DNA of 64,000 nucleotides from Archangium violaceum (GTDB lineage Bacteria; Myxococcota; Myxococcia; Myxococcales; Myxococcaceae). Shown piece by piece: positions 32,960 to 41,176 of this stretch. Within the stretch, counting starts at the first letter, position 1; the number at the start of each line of letters is the position of its first letter. The position numbers and the translations under genes were made by a program. The DNA lies in contig NZ_CP069338.1 in assembly GCF_016859125.1 (NCBI RefSeq), forward strand, positions 682,001 through 746,000, in the 5' to 3' direction. The notes beneath the pieces are model-generated. The model worked only from the letters and a program-made list of their open reading frames with translations. It searched no databases and was not told the origin of the DNA.

Positions 32960-34612
32960 ATGGCGGAGGGAGACGGGCAGGATCTGCGGGATGTCGTGCG
33001 TCGACTGGAGGAGACGGTCTCCCGGTTGGAGACACGCATCGAGCACCTGGAGACGGCGGCCCGGACACAGCCCGCCCTCCCCCGGCAGTCCACCGAGCAG
33101 GCAGCTCCCCCGGCACCCGAGCCCGCGAAGGAGACGAGGGATCTCGAGGCCCACCTCGGCACGTACTGGCTGAGCCGGGCGGGCATCGTGGCGCTCATCC
33201 TCGGCTTCTCCTTCCTCATCATCTACCACTTCGGCGAGCTGGGCGTGCTGGTGCGGGTGGGCGCGGGCTACCTGCTGAGCGCGGGGCTCGCGGCGCTGGG
33301 CCTGTGGCTGTCACGGCGCCACGAGCTCTTCGGGCGCATCGTGTTCGGAGGGGGACTCGCGCTCGCCTACTTCGTGACGTACGCGTTGCACTTCGTGCCG
33401 GCGGTGCGGGTCATCCAGAGCGAGACGCTCGCGCTCGTGCTGCTGGCGCTGAACGTGGTGGGCATCGTCCTCATCGCCCAGCGGATGCAGTCGGAGACGG
33501 TGGCGGGCATCGCGCTCTTCCTCGGGCTGCACACGGGGATGCTCAGCGACATCACCCTCTTCACCCTCATGTCCACCACGATGCTGGCGGGCGGAGCGCT
33601 CTTCTTCCTGGTGAAGAACCGCTGGGTCATCGTGCCGCTGTCGAGCCTGGTGGCCGTCTACTCGACGCACGTCGTCTGGGCGATGCGCACGGGGGCCATC
33701 GCCCCGGGCCAGCCCGACAGCGAGCGGCTGGCACTGAGCCTCTCCTTCCTCGCGCTCTACTACGTCCTCTTCTCGGTGGCGCTGCTGGTGCACCCGCGCG
33801 AGCTGTCCAAGCGTGCCTCGCTCTCCTTCGCGCTGCTCAACTGGGTGGGACTGCTCACCTTGGGGGCCGTGGAGGTGGCGCGTTGGGGCGAGCCCCACCT
33901 CTTCGCCTTCTTCGCCACCGTCGCGCTGGCCCAGGGCGCGGGCGCCGCGGTGGCCTGGTGGCGGGGCGCCTCTCCCATGCTCGTCCAGGCGTACCTGGCC
34001 ACGAGCGTCCTCACGCTCGCCCTGGGCATGCCCTCGCACTACGAGGACACGTCGCTGGTGCGGGCCTGGACGGCGGTGGGGCTCGTGGCGGGGCTCGCCG
34101 GGCGCGTCCTGGGCGCGGGTGCCCTGCGGGTGGTGGGCGTGCTCATCCTCTACGTGGCGCTCGGAGCCACCTGGCTGCCGCCCTCGGGACGCGCGTTCCT
34201 GTACGCCGCCCTGCTCGTGAGCTTCACGCTCGTCGAGCGGCTCTCCGTGGCCCGCTCGGAGCGGCTGCCCCCGCCCGTCGAGGGAAGCCGCCGCACCGCG
34301 CTCCAGCTCTTCTGCACGGCCGGCGCGGGACTCGCGCTGCTGTGGCTCGTGGGCGAGCTGATGCCGAAGGAGCTCACCACCCTGGGCTGGGGCGTGGCGG
34401 CCTTCGGGATGTTCGCCCTGGGCTTCGCCGTGCGCGAGCGCTGGTACCGCTTCGTCGGCCTCGCGGTGCTGGCCTTCACGCTGGGGCGGCTGATGCTCAT
34501 CGACCTGGCGGGGCTGCCCCCGGACCAGCGCATCCTCACCTTCATCCTGCTCGGGGTGATGCTGCTGGCCGTTTCCTATGTCTACACGCGGCTGCGCGGA
34601 AACCGGACCTGA
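32960..34612 (+). CDS. DUF2339 family multi-pass membrane protein
   Basis: 550-aa integral inner-membrane protein. A short N-terminal coiled coil (LRDVVRRLEETVSRLETRIEHLE) and a Pro-rich linker precede many hydrophobic helices beginning AGIVALILGFSFLIIYHF and ending TFILLGVMLLAVSYVYTRL. About 16-18 membrane segments are likely. The coiled coil followed by a GTYWLSRAG entry is characteristic of DUF2339. Function unknown; some relatives are suspected in envelope maintenance. ATG 32960 follows GAGGAG closely. It stands alone between GNAT and Nudix genes on the same strand. Confidence 0.82.
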   Translation: MAEGDGQDLRDVVRRLEETVSRLETRIEHLETAARTQPALPRQSTEQAAPPAPEPAKETRDLEAHLGTYWLSRAGIVALILGFSFLIIYHFGELGVLVRVGAGYLLSAGLAALGLWLSRRHELFGRIVFGGGLALAYFVTYALHFVPAVRVIQSETLALVLLALNVVGIVLIAQRMQSETVAGIALFLGLHTGMLSDITLFTLMSTTMLAGGALFFLVKNRWVIVPLSSLVAVYSTHVVWAMRTGAIAPGQPDSERLALSLSFLALYYVLFSVALLVHPRELSKRASLSFALLNWVGLLTLGAVEVARWGEPHLFAFFATVALAQGAGAAVAWWRGASPMLVQAYLATSVLTLALGMPSHYEDTSLVRAWTAVGLVAGLAGRVLGAGALRVVGVLILYVALGATWLPPSGRAFLYAALLVSFTLVERLSVARSERLPPPVEGSRRTALQLFCTAGAGLALLWLVGELMPKELTTLGWGVAAFGMFALGFAVRERWYRFVGLAVLAFTLGRLMLIDLAGLPPDQRILTFILLGVMLLAVSYVYTRLRGNRT

Positions 34613-34675
34613 GAGGGCTTCACCCTGGCATCGACGGTGACGGTCGGCTCGGCTAGCCTTTGAGGAGGAGGTGTG

Positions 34676-35188
34676 GTGAGCACTCTTTTCGACCCACTCG
34701 CGCGCGTGGCCTACCGCGGCGCCTACAAGCTGGCGACGGCGTACTGGTTCGTGCGCCGCCCGAAGACGGAGGGCACCCTCGTCGGCGTGTGGCTGGGCCG
34801 CAAGGTGTTGCTGTTGCAGAACTCGTACAGACGCGCCTTCGCCCTACCGGGAGGTGGCAGGCATTGGGGGGAGACCCCGCAGGAAACCGGCGCGCGCGAG
34901 CTGCGCGAGGAGGTGGGGCTGCGTGTCTCCCCTCACGAGCTGCGCGAGGTCTTCGAGACCCGGGGCACGGAAGAGTACAAGCGCGACCGGTGCCACTTCG
35001 TCGAGCTCGAGCTCCAGGCCGAGCCCCCCCTCGTCCTCGACAACCGCGAGGTGGTATGGGCCCGGTTCCTGGACCTCGACACGGCGCTCCAGCTGCCCCT
35101 CGCCCAGGTGGTGCGCGTCTATCTCGAGGAGGCGGCACGGCGGCGCGCGCCTGGCGCCACATCCCCCCAACCCTCTTCAGGAAAATGA
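34676..35188 (+). CDS. Nudix hydrolase
   Basis: 170-aa Nudix-fold hydrolase acting on nucleoside diphosphates linked to another group X; exact substrate unknown. The Nudix box is complete and canonical, reading GRHWGE, seven residues, then RELREEVGL. It follows LLQNSYRRAFALPGG. A helix-rich N-terminal extension (FDPLARVAYRGAYKLATAYWF) comes before the domain and might sit at the membrane surface. Two consecutive GTG codons (34673, 34676) follow a strong GAGGAGGAG; either may start. A hairpin resembling the intergenic repeat lies just downstream. Confidence 0.9.
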   Translation: MSTLFDPLARVAYRGAYKLATAYWFVRRPKTEGTLVGVWLGRKVLLLQNSYRRAFALPGGGRHWGETPQETGARELREEVGLRVSPHELREVFETRGTEEYKRDRCHFVELELQAEPPLVLDNREVVWARFLDLDTALQLPLAQVVRVYLEEAARRRAPGATSPQPSSGK

Positions 35189-35204
35189 CCGAAGAGGACT
35201 GATA

Positions 35205-35227
35205 CCTCCTCTCCGAAGGGAGAGGGG
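35205..35227. repeat. Truncated hairpin repeat-like element
   Basis: CCTCCTCTCCGAAGGGAGAGGGG: CCTCTCC and GGGAGAGG arms as in the intergenic repeat, but without the GGGGTGAGGG tail. May also serve as terminator for the Nudix gene. Confidence 0.45.
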
Positions 35228-35286
35228 AAGTGGCCGCGGTTGGAGCGCATGCTCCCAGGCCGGACCGCACCGGGCCCGGCGTGACG

Positions 35287-36786
35287 TCAGAGGGCCACGC
35301 CGTAGAGGGCGCCGAACTTGGACTTGAGATAGGCGAGGAAGTCCGTGTCGGTGAGGCCCTGGCCCGTCACCTTGCGCACCAGCTCCTCGGCGGGCTGGCG
35401 GTAGCCCTCGGAGTGCACGTGGGTGCGCAGCCAGTCGCGCAGGGGCCGGAGCTCACCGCGGGCGAGGCCCTCCTCCAGCTTCGGCAGGGCGCGCTGCGCG
35501 GCGCGGTAGATGGACGCGGCGTAGAGGTTGCCCAGCGAGTACGTGGGGAAGTAGCCGAACTCACCCCAGGCCCAGTGGATGTCCTGCAGCACGCCCCGCG
35601 TGTCGTCCGGAGGGGTGACGCCCAGGAAGCGTTGCATGCGCTCGTTCCACGCCGAGGGCAGCTCCTCCAGCGGCAGCGCGTCGCGGATGAGCAGCAACTC
35701 CAGCTCGTAGCGCAGGACGATGTGCAGGTTGTACGTCACCTCGTCCGCCTCCACGCGGATGAACGAGGGCGTCACGCGATTGAGGGCGGCGTGGAAGGTG
35801 TCCAGGTCCACGCCCGAGAGCGCCTCGGGGAAGGCCTCGCGCAGCGCCGGGAAGTAGTGCGTCCAGAAGGCGCGGCTGCGTCCCACCAGGTTCTCCCACA
35901 GGCGAGACTGCGACTCGTGCAGGCCCATGGAGGGCGCGTTCGCCAGGGGCGTGCGGTAGTGGGCCTCGGAGAAGCCCTGCTCGTACAGGCCGTGCCCGCC
36001 CTCGTGCAGCGTGCTGAGGAGCGCCGTCAGCGAGCCCTCCTCGATGCCCGTGGTGAGACGCACGTCCGTGGGGTGCTGCCCGCTGGAGAAGGGGTGGATG
36101 CTCTTGTCCTGCCGCCCCGCCTCCAGATCGAACCCCATGTCCCCCAACAACCGCAGGGTGAAGCGCCACTGCGCCTCCGGATCGAAGCGTCGGCCCTGGA
36201 AGAGGTCCTCGACCTTGCGCGGCGCCGCCTGAATGGCCGCGACGAGCGGAATGAGGTTGTCGCGCAGGGCGCTGAGCACCGGGGTGAGGCGGGCCACGCG
36301 CATCCCGGGCTCGTAGCCCTCGAGCAGCGCGTCGTAGCGCTCGCCGCCGTGGCCATAGGCATCCGCCTGCTCGCGCCGCAGGGCCAGCATCCGCTCCAGC
36401 GCGGGCTGGAAGACGGCGAAGCGGTTCTGCTTGCGCGCCTCGCGCCACGCCACGAGACCCCGGCTCTGCGCCTCGGCGAGCGCCTGCACCAGCGCCTTGG
36501 GCACCTTCACCGCCCGGTCCCGCTCCTGGGTGAGCACGCGCGCCATGGCCCGCTGGTCGGCGGTGAGGCTCTTGTTGTCGGCCGCCCAGGCGAGCAGCTC
36601 GCCCAGCCGGGGATCGACCAGGCGCTCGTGGTGGATGCCCTGCAAGGTGGAGAGCTGGTGGGCTCGCGACTCCGCCGCCTTGGCGGGCAGGTAGGTCTCC
36701 TGGTCCCACGTGGCCAGGCCAATGAGTCCACCGATATCCCGGAGCTCCTGCATCCGGGCGAGCAGCGTGTCGAAGGTCTTTTCCAT
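35287..36786 (-). CDS. M32 family metallocarboxypeptidase (thermostable carboxypeptidase 1-like)
   Basis: 499-aa zinc carboxypeptidase that removes C-terminal residues from peptides. Zinc motif HEGGH is at 261-265 in LLSTLHEGGHGLYEQG, with the third ligand Glu in GLHESQSRLWEN. Additional M32 signatures: LATWDQETYLPAKAAESRAHQLS, HPFSSGQHPTDVRLTT, YNLHIVLRYELE and HWAWGEFGYFPTYSLGN. Length is normal and the protein is cytoplasmic, with no leader. Transcribed leftward, divergent from the gene at 36853 with 66 bases between. Confidence 0.95.
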   Translation of the reverse strand: MEKTFDTLLARMQELRDIGGLIGLATWDQETYLPAKAAESRAHQLSTLQGIHHERLVDPRLGELLAWAADNKSLTADQRAMARVLTQERDRAVKVPKALVQALAEAQSRGLVAWREARKQNRFAVFQPALERMLALRREQADAYGHGGERYDALLEGYEPGMRVARLTPVLSALRDNLIPLVAAIQAAPRKVEDLFQGRRFDPEAQWRFTLRLLGDMGFDLEAGRQDKSIHPFSSGQHPTDVRLTTGIEEGSLTALLSTLHEGGHGLYEQGFSEAHYRTPLANAPSMGLHESQSRLWENLVGRSRAFWTHYFPALREAFPEALSGVDLDTFHAALNRVTPSFIRVEADEVTYNLHIVLRYELELLLIRDALPLEELPSAWNERMQRFLGVTPPDDTRGVLQDIHWAWGEFGYFPTYSLGNLYAASIYRAAQRALPKLEEGLARGELRPLRDWLRTHVHSEGYRQPAEELVRKVTGQGLTDTDFLAYLKSKFGALYGVAL

Positions 36787-36852
36787 GGCGATCCTTTAGT
36801 CCGATTCGCCTCGGACTTCCGCAAGCGCCAGCATTCGGTTAATGGGCCACCC

Positions 36853-37398
36853 ATGGCCAGCCAGCTTCAGTTCTTCATGTCCCCCGACGACGAGGTCGCC
36901 TTCTTCCGCTTCCTCGAGCGCTTCGAGCTGGAGGTGTACCCCCGGCGCGTCCCCCCTGATTGGGAGGCCTTCCGAGCGAGCCAGGAGAACGTCCCCCGGC
37001 TGCCCGAGGAGGACCTCTACCTGGTGGCCGTCTCCGTGGGCCCGGCCATCGTGGACAAGGTGAAGCGCGGCCCGGACAAGGGCTTCTGGCGCATCGACGA
37101 GGTGCGCTCGCCGGTCATCTTCATGGAGCGCTGCCGGATGAACGAGGAGGGCGAGCTGCTCAGCGGGCAGATGTGGGCCGAGCTGGAGGTGACGCCCCAG
37201 ACGGGCCGCAAGGAGGCGGCCTCGGATCAGTTCCGGCGCCTGTACCGCGAGATCGAGGAGTACCTGAAGAAGACCTTCCGCAAGGGTGACCCCAAGGCCT
37301 TCTTCGTGGGCCCCAAGGCCGCGCGCCTCCACAAGGAAACCCGGCTGGTGCTGCGCGACTCGGCCCACCGCGGCGGCACGGTGGTGCCGTACAAGTAG
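36853..37398 (+). CDS. Conserved protein of unknown function
   Basis: 181-aa soluble protein, family not recognised. It begins SQLQFFMSPDDEVAFFRFLE, followed by DLYLVAVSVGPAIVDKV, FWRIDEVRSPVIFMERC and a helix DQFRRLYREIEEYLKKTFRKG. It ends in a basic tail. The pattern (strand, helix, two long strands, helix) is compact and the codon bias is strong, so it is expressed. No catalytic motif visible. The start ATG at 36853 is internal to a longer open frame running antisense to the carboxypeptidase; the true protein begins here, past the divergent promoter region. Confidence 0.75.
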   Translation: MASQLQFFMSPDDEVAFFRFLERFELEVYPRRVPPDWEAFRASQENVPRLPEEDLYLVAVSVGPAIVDKVKRGPDKGFWRIDEVRSPVIFMERCRMNEEGELLSGQMWAELEVTPQTGRKEAASDQFRRLYREIEEYLKKTFRKGDPKAFFVGPKAARLHKETRLVLRDSAHRGGTVVPYK

Positions 37399-37507
37399 GC
37401 CCGTCTTTCTCAATCGTTGGGAATATACGGACGGGCTGACGCACGCGGTCATGGGTCCGCGGAGTCAGACCGGAGTGGAAAGTTGGTATGAAGCGGCCCC
37501 ACGCCTC

Positions 37508-39178
37508 ATGAGCCATCCAGCCACTGCCCCCGTCCGCGTCGGCACCATCCTGAGAGACACCTACGAGCTCATCTCGGAGCTGGGGAAAGGAGGAATGGGC
37601 GCCGTCTTCCTGGCCCAGCACCTCCGGCTTCCCGGCAAGCAGGTGGCGGTGAAGGTCCTCCACTGCCAGGAGGAGGTCAGCCCCGAGTTGCACGCGCGCT
37701 TCCAGCGTGAAGCGGAGATCACCTCGCGGCTCGGCCACCCGAACATCGTCGAGGTGCTCGACTTCCACAGCATGGAGGACGGCACGCCCTACCTGGTGAT
37801 GGAGTACCTGCGCGGCGAGAGCCTCTCGAAGCGGATGCGGAAGGGCCCCCTCCCACTCCAGGAGGCGCTCCTCATCGCGCGGCAGATCGGCTCGGCCCTC
37901 CACACCGCCCACCAGGCGGGGGTCATCCACCGGGACCTGAAGCCGGGCAACGTGTACCTCGTGCCCACCGAGTCCGGAGGCGTGCTCCACGAGCGGGTGA
38001 AGCTGCTCGACTTCGGCATCTCGAAGCTCGTCTCGGCCCAGACGCTCCACACCCAGGAGGACGTGCTCATCGGCACGCCGCGGTACATGTCGCCCGAGCA
38101 GGCGAAGGGAAAGAACCGCGAGCTCGATGCCCGCTCGGACCTGTTCTCCCTGGGAGCCATCGTCTACGAGATGCTGGCGGGACGGCCGCCCTTCAACTCG
38201 GAGTCCGTGGCGGGGCTCATCTACAACATCGTGCATGATCCGCCCGTCCCGCTGAGCCAGCTCTGTCCGGACCTTCCCGCGGAGGTGGTCGCGGCGGTGG
38301 AGCGGGCGCTCGCGAAGGAGCCGCAGGAGCGCTTCCCGGACGTCGCGTCATTCATCGAAGCGCTGACCGGGACGCCGCTCCAGAGCCTGCCCAAGCCGCA
38401 GCCGCAGCCGAGCCCAGAGCCCCGTCGTCCCCGGCAGGAGATCGTGACGGCGGGCCCCCGGGCCGCGCCCACGCCGCCCCAGGCGGAGGCTCCCAATCGC
38501 ACGGTGGCGTTGCGCCCCGGTGCCGCGGCGAAGTCGAAGGTCGCGGAGGAGCCGGCGCTCGCGGTGGTGTCGGCCCCCGAGGCCCCGCTCCCCGCGGCCC
38601 CGCCGAAGTCGAAGGCCCCGATGGCCGTGGGCGCGGCGGTGTTGATCCTGGTGGCCGCGACCGCCGGGTGGTGGTTGCTGCGCACCGCCCCCGCCCCCAC
38701 CGTCAGCGCACCGGAGAGCACGGCGAAGGCGGAGCCATCCCCGAAACCGGCCGACCCGCCCCCGCCGCCCGCCGTCGAGTCTCCGGCCCAGGCCCAGGCT
38801 GAAGCCGAGCCTCCTTCCGAGCAACGCCCGGAGGAGCCCGCGGTCTCCGAGCAGACGCCGGCTCCTACCGCCGCCGAGCCCGGTCCATCCGCGCGAGCCC
38901 CCACGCGCCAGGTCACGGCCGAGGTCATGCCCCAGGCGGTCCGGATGGATCTGGAAGAGGCGGAGAAAGCCCTTGCCGCGAACGATGCCGCGGAGGCGAT
39001 CCGACTCGCCCGCCGCAGCCAGCGGACGAAGGTCACCAAGGCGTCGTTCTCGCTCCTGACCCGGGCGCACTGTCGCCAGGGAGATCTCACCAACGCCCGC
39101 GCGCAGTGGGAGAAGGTTCTCCCGGCGGAGCGCAACCGGGTGCGTCAGTACTGCAAGCTATACGAAATCAACCTTTGA
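37508..39178 (+). CDS. Hanks-type Ser/Thr protein kinase, membrane-anchored
   Basis: 556-aa receptor-like kinase. The cytoplasmic kinase domain (about 18-285) has LGKGGMGAVF, QVAVKVLH, HRDLKPGN, LLDFGISK, GTPRYMSPEQ and LGAIVYEMLAG, so it should be active. A Pro/Ala-rich linker leads to a single membrane helix at 372-392 (AVGAAVLILVAATAGWWLL). The extracytoplasmic part starts with low complexity. It ends in a TPR-like helical hairpin (DLEEAEKALAANDAAEAIRLARRSQ, then LLTRAHCRQGDLTNARAQWEKVL). The ATG at 37508 opens the domain but lacks a clear binding site. A lipoprotein gene and a secreted-protein gene follow directly, so these may form one signalling unit. Confidence 0.92.
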   Translation: MSHPATAPVRVGTILRDTYELISELGKGGMGAVFLAQHLRLPGKQVAVKVLHCQEEVSPELHARFQREAEITSRLGHPNIVEVLDFHSMEDGTPYLVMEYLRGESLSKRMRKGPLPLQEALLIARQIGSALHTAHQAGVIHRDLKPGNVYLVPTESGGVLHERVKLLDFGISKLVSAQTLHTQEDVLIGTPRYMSPEQAKGKNRELDARSDLFSLGAIVYEMLAGRPPFNSESVAGLIYNIVHDPPVPLSQLCPDLPAEVVAAVERALAKEPQERFPDVASFIEALTGTPLQSLPKPQPQPSPEPRRPRQEIVTAGPRAAPTPPQAEAPNRTVALRPGAAAKSKVAEEPALAVVSAPEAPLPAAPPKSKAPMAVGAAVLILVAATAGWWLLRTAPAPTVSAPESTAKAEPSPKPADPPPPPAVESPAQAQAEAEPPSEQRPEEPAVSEQTPAPTAAEPGPSARAPTRQVTAEVMPQAVRMDLEEAEKALAANDAAEAIRLARRSQRTKVTKASFSLLTRAHCRQGDLTNARAQWEKVLPAERNRVRQYCKLYEINL

Positions 39179-39209
39179 GCTCGCGAAAGACATCGGGGGA
39201 CATGCGAAC

Positions 39210-40013
39210 GTGAGAATCATTCTGACAATGGTCATCGCCGTGGGGATGTTCGGCTGCGCCACGACCCGGGCGCCCATCGGAGCCGGGAAGGTCTTCTCGG
39301 GCCCACAGGGCGAAGAAGTGGCGGTCATCCCGCTCCTCCCCGCGGAGGAGCAGAAGGCGCTCGTCTACGTCCAGGGCACGGGCGGCGAGTTCGACGGCAA
39401 GGCGCTCCCGCACAAGCACGACGCCTACGACGGCAAGGAGGACTACACCACGACGCTGCGGGGCAGCGACTACCGGACGTTCATCGTGCGGCCCCAAGGG
39501 GGCGCCCGGAGCCATCAGCTCCATGTGCCCGGGCGCAACAATGGCATCCGCGTTTCCTACGACGAGGCTCGCACCCAGGCGCTGAAGGCCAGGGACATCT
39601 ACGCGCTGTACGAGAAGCAGAAGGCGGACGGCACGCTCGACAAGCTCGCGGCGTTCGACCGCACGGGCACGATGGCGCGGCACGACCAGTCGCTCGCCGA
39701 GACGCTGAACGCGATGAACAAGACCTGCGGCACCTCGGTGACCGCGACAATCGTCTGGGATTCCATCTCGGATGAGCTGCTGAAGGACTACAGCATCGCC
39801 TCCTTCTGCGAGAGCCCGCTCACCGCGCTGGAGAAGCTGTGCGACACGAACGTGAGCAAGCGGATCATCGGCGAGAAGGTGCGGGAAGTCCGCTGCCAGT
39901 TCGGGGATGAGATGAAGCTGTCCGTCGACGCGGGGCGCGTGACGTGGACGACGCAGCAGGATGCCGCGAACCAGGAAGACTTCGCCGTCCAGTATTTCGA
40001 AAAGAACCTCTAG
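39210..40013 (+). CDS. Lipoprotein of unknown function
   Basis: 267-aa exported lipoprotein: leader ends GMFGC with Cys16. The mature part shows beta strands first (ALVYVQGTGGEFDGK, DYRTFIVRPQGG) and helices after (EARTQALKARDIYALYEKQ). Four or more cysteines in the second half (KTCGTS, FCESP, LCDTN, RCQFG) suggest disulfides outside the cytoplasm. GTG 39210 has GGGGGA upstream. It starts 31 bases after the membrane kinase gene and the next gene starts 11 bases after it, so the three are probably one operon. Function unknown. Confidence 0.75.
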   Translation: MRIILTMVIAVGMFGCATTRAPIGAGKVFSGPQGEEVAVIPLLPAEEQKALVYVQGTGGEFDGKALPHKHDAYDGKEDYTTTLRGSDYRTFIVRPQGGARSHQLHVPGRNNGIRVSYDEARTQALKARDIYALYEKQKADGTLDKLAAFDRTGTMARHDQSLAETLNAMNKTCGTSVTATIVWDSISDELLKDYSIASFCESPLTALEKLCDTNVSKRIIGEKVREVRCQFGDEMKLSVDAGRVTWTTQQDAANQEDFAVQYFEKNL

Positions 40014-40024
40014 ACGGAGCGCCC

Positions 40025-40831
40025 ATGTCAGCTCGTCACATCTTCGCCACCGCCGCGGTCCTCCTCACCTCCAACGCCTCGTGGGCCATCGAGCCCCCAT
40101 GGGGCAAGGCCCAGAACCTGGGAGAGAAGCGGCTCCTCGAGAAGACCGCCGTCTGCACCGATGGCAAGGGTCACTACTTCACCCTGACACCCGGCAGGGA
40201 CGGCCCGGACCAGCTCTTCTACGGGGACGGCCGCACGTTCGTGCAGGTGCCCCTCGCCCGGTACTCCAATACCTCCTTCCTGGAGCCGCGCTTCGTCGAC
40301 AAGAGCCGCAACCCCAACTTCCGCGGCATGGACATGCGCGTGTACTCGGATGTCATCGTGGACAGGGAGAAGGGGAGCTGCGCGGTGCGCTGCGGCGAGC
40401 GGACCGTCCCCTTCTCCTTCGTCGAGTCCGAGAAGGCACAGGAGCTGCTCCTGTCCGCCTCGTTCGCGGAGAACCCGCAGAAGTTCGTGCCCTACGCCCT
40501 GCTCCGGGACAGCAAGGGCGTCTACTACCTGGTGGAGCGGGGTTTCCGGCCGGAGGAGGAGAACCGCTTCCGGGTGTCCATCGGGCCCAAGGGCAATCTC
40601 AAGCCGCAGCAGATGGTCAACCTCGTCTCCGATTCGGAGGGGCAGATCTTCTCCACGAAGAAGGGCGATCTCCGGCTCGTGGTGGACGAGAAGAAGCCCT
40701 CGATCTGGATCGAGAAGAAGAAGAAGCTCGAGCTGCGCGCGGTGCCCGTCTCGGAGAACCTGCCGCTCATCTACAACGAGCTGGGGCCCTACACCGGCGT
40801 CCGGCTGGGCACGCCCTGCGACGATCAGTGA
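40025..40831 (+). CDS. Secreted protein of unknown function
   Basis: 268-aa protein with a signal peptide cleaved after SNASWA. The mature part is beta-rich: HYFTLTPGRDGPDQLFYGD, VYSDVIVDREKGSCAVRCGE, YYLVERGFRPEEENRFRVSIGPKG and DLRLVVDEKKPSIWIEKKKKLELR. It reads like a periplasmic or outer-membrane-associated beta sandwich or propeller. Cysteines are few. It lies 11 bases downstream of the lipoprotein gene in the kinase operon. No family recognised. A hairpin element follows the stop codon. Confidence 0.75.
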   Translation: MSARHIFATAAVLLTSNASWAIEPPWGKAQNLGEKRLLEKTAVCTDGKGHYFTLTPGRDGPDQLFYGDGRTFVQVPLARYSNTSFLEPRFVDKSRNPNFRGMDMRVYSDVIVDREKGSCAVRCGERTVPFSFVESEKAQELLLSASFAENPQKFVPYALLRDSKGVYYLVERGFRPEEENRFRVSIGPKGNLKPQQMVNLVSDSEGQIFSTKKGDLRLVVDEKKPSIWIEKKKKLELRAVPVSENLPLIYNELGPYTGVRLGTPCDDQ

Positions 40832-40860
40832 GCGGGCTTCGCGCCTGAGCGCGTCTCGAC

Positions 40861-40894
40861 CCCCGCCCTCTCCCCGAGGAGGGCTGGGGTTGCG
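40861..40894. repeat. Hairpin repeat-like element
   Basis: CCGCCCTCTCCCCGAGGAGGGCTGGGG: CCCTC and GAGGG arms, then a GGGGTTGCG tail. A divergent relative of the intergenic repeat; it may be unrelated in origin. Confidence 0.4.
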
Positions 40895-40932
40895 TCCAGA
40901 CGTTACCAACACAGGTGCAGCAAGCGCGGCCC

Positions 40933-41135
40933 ATGTTGGCGCGGCTGCTGACGGTGCGAGAGGTGGCGGAACGGCTGGCGGTGTCTCCTGCTACCGTTCA
41001 CAGCCTGTGCGCCGCTGGGCGGCTCCGGTTCGTTCGGGTGGGACTGCCGTGAGGATTGACCCGGTCAGTCTGGAGGCGTTCATGGCCACCGGAAGCCAGT
41101 CCTGTGGGAGAACAGGCAGCCCCGCCGGGGCTTGA
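40933..41135 (+). pseudogene. Frameshifted excisionase-type helix-turn-helix gene
   Basis: The frame from ATG 40933 reads LLTVREVAERLAVSPATVHSLCAAGRLRFVRVG, the helix-turn-helix and wing of an excisionase/MerR-like DNA-binding protein. It then hits TGA at 41050. A neighbouring frame continues with TAVRIDPVSLEAFMATG, exactly the expected end of such a domain, to TGA at 41135. One indel near 41038-41045 explains the break. Such proteins usually accompany integrases in mobile elements. No integrase is visible, so this is likely a remnant marking the left edge of the island. Programmed frameshifting or a sequencing error are the alternatives. Confidence 0.65.
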
Positions 41136-41176
41136 GCAATGAGGGGCCTTCCCGCGTCGAGACACGCGGGCTCACA

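Noticed and set aside
35230-36852. Rightward frame fused to the gene at 36853
   Set aside because: It is antisense to the M32 carboxypeptidase, which has an intact HEGGH site; only the part after 36853 looks like a protein.
37399-37507. GCCCGTC...GACGGGC pair after the gene at 36853
   Set aside because: The loop is more than 20 bases and no U-tract follows, so calling it a terminator is not justified.
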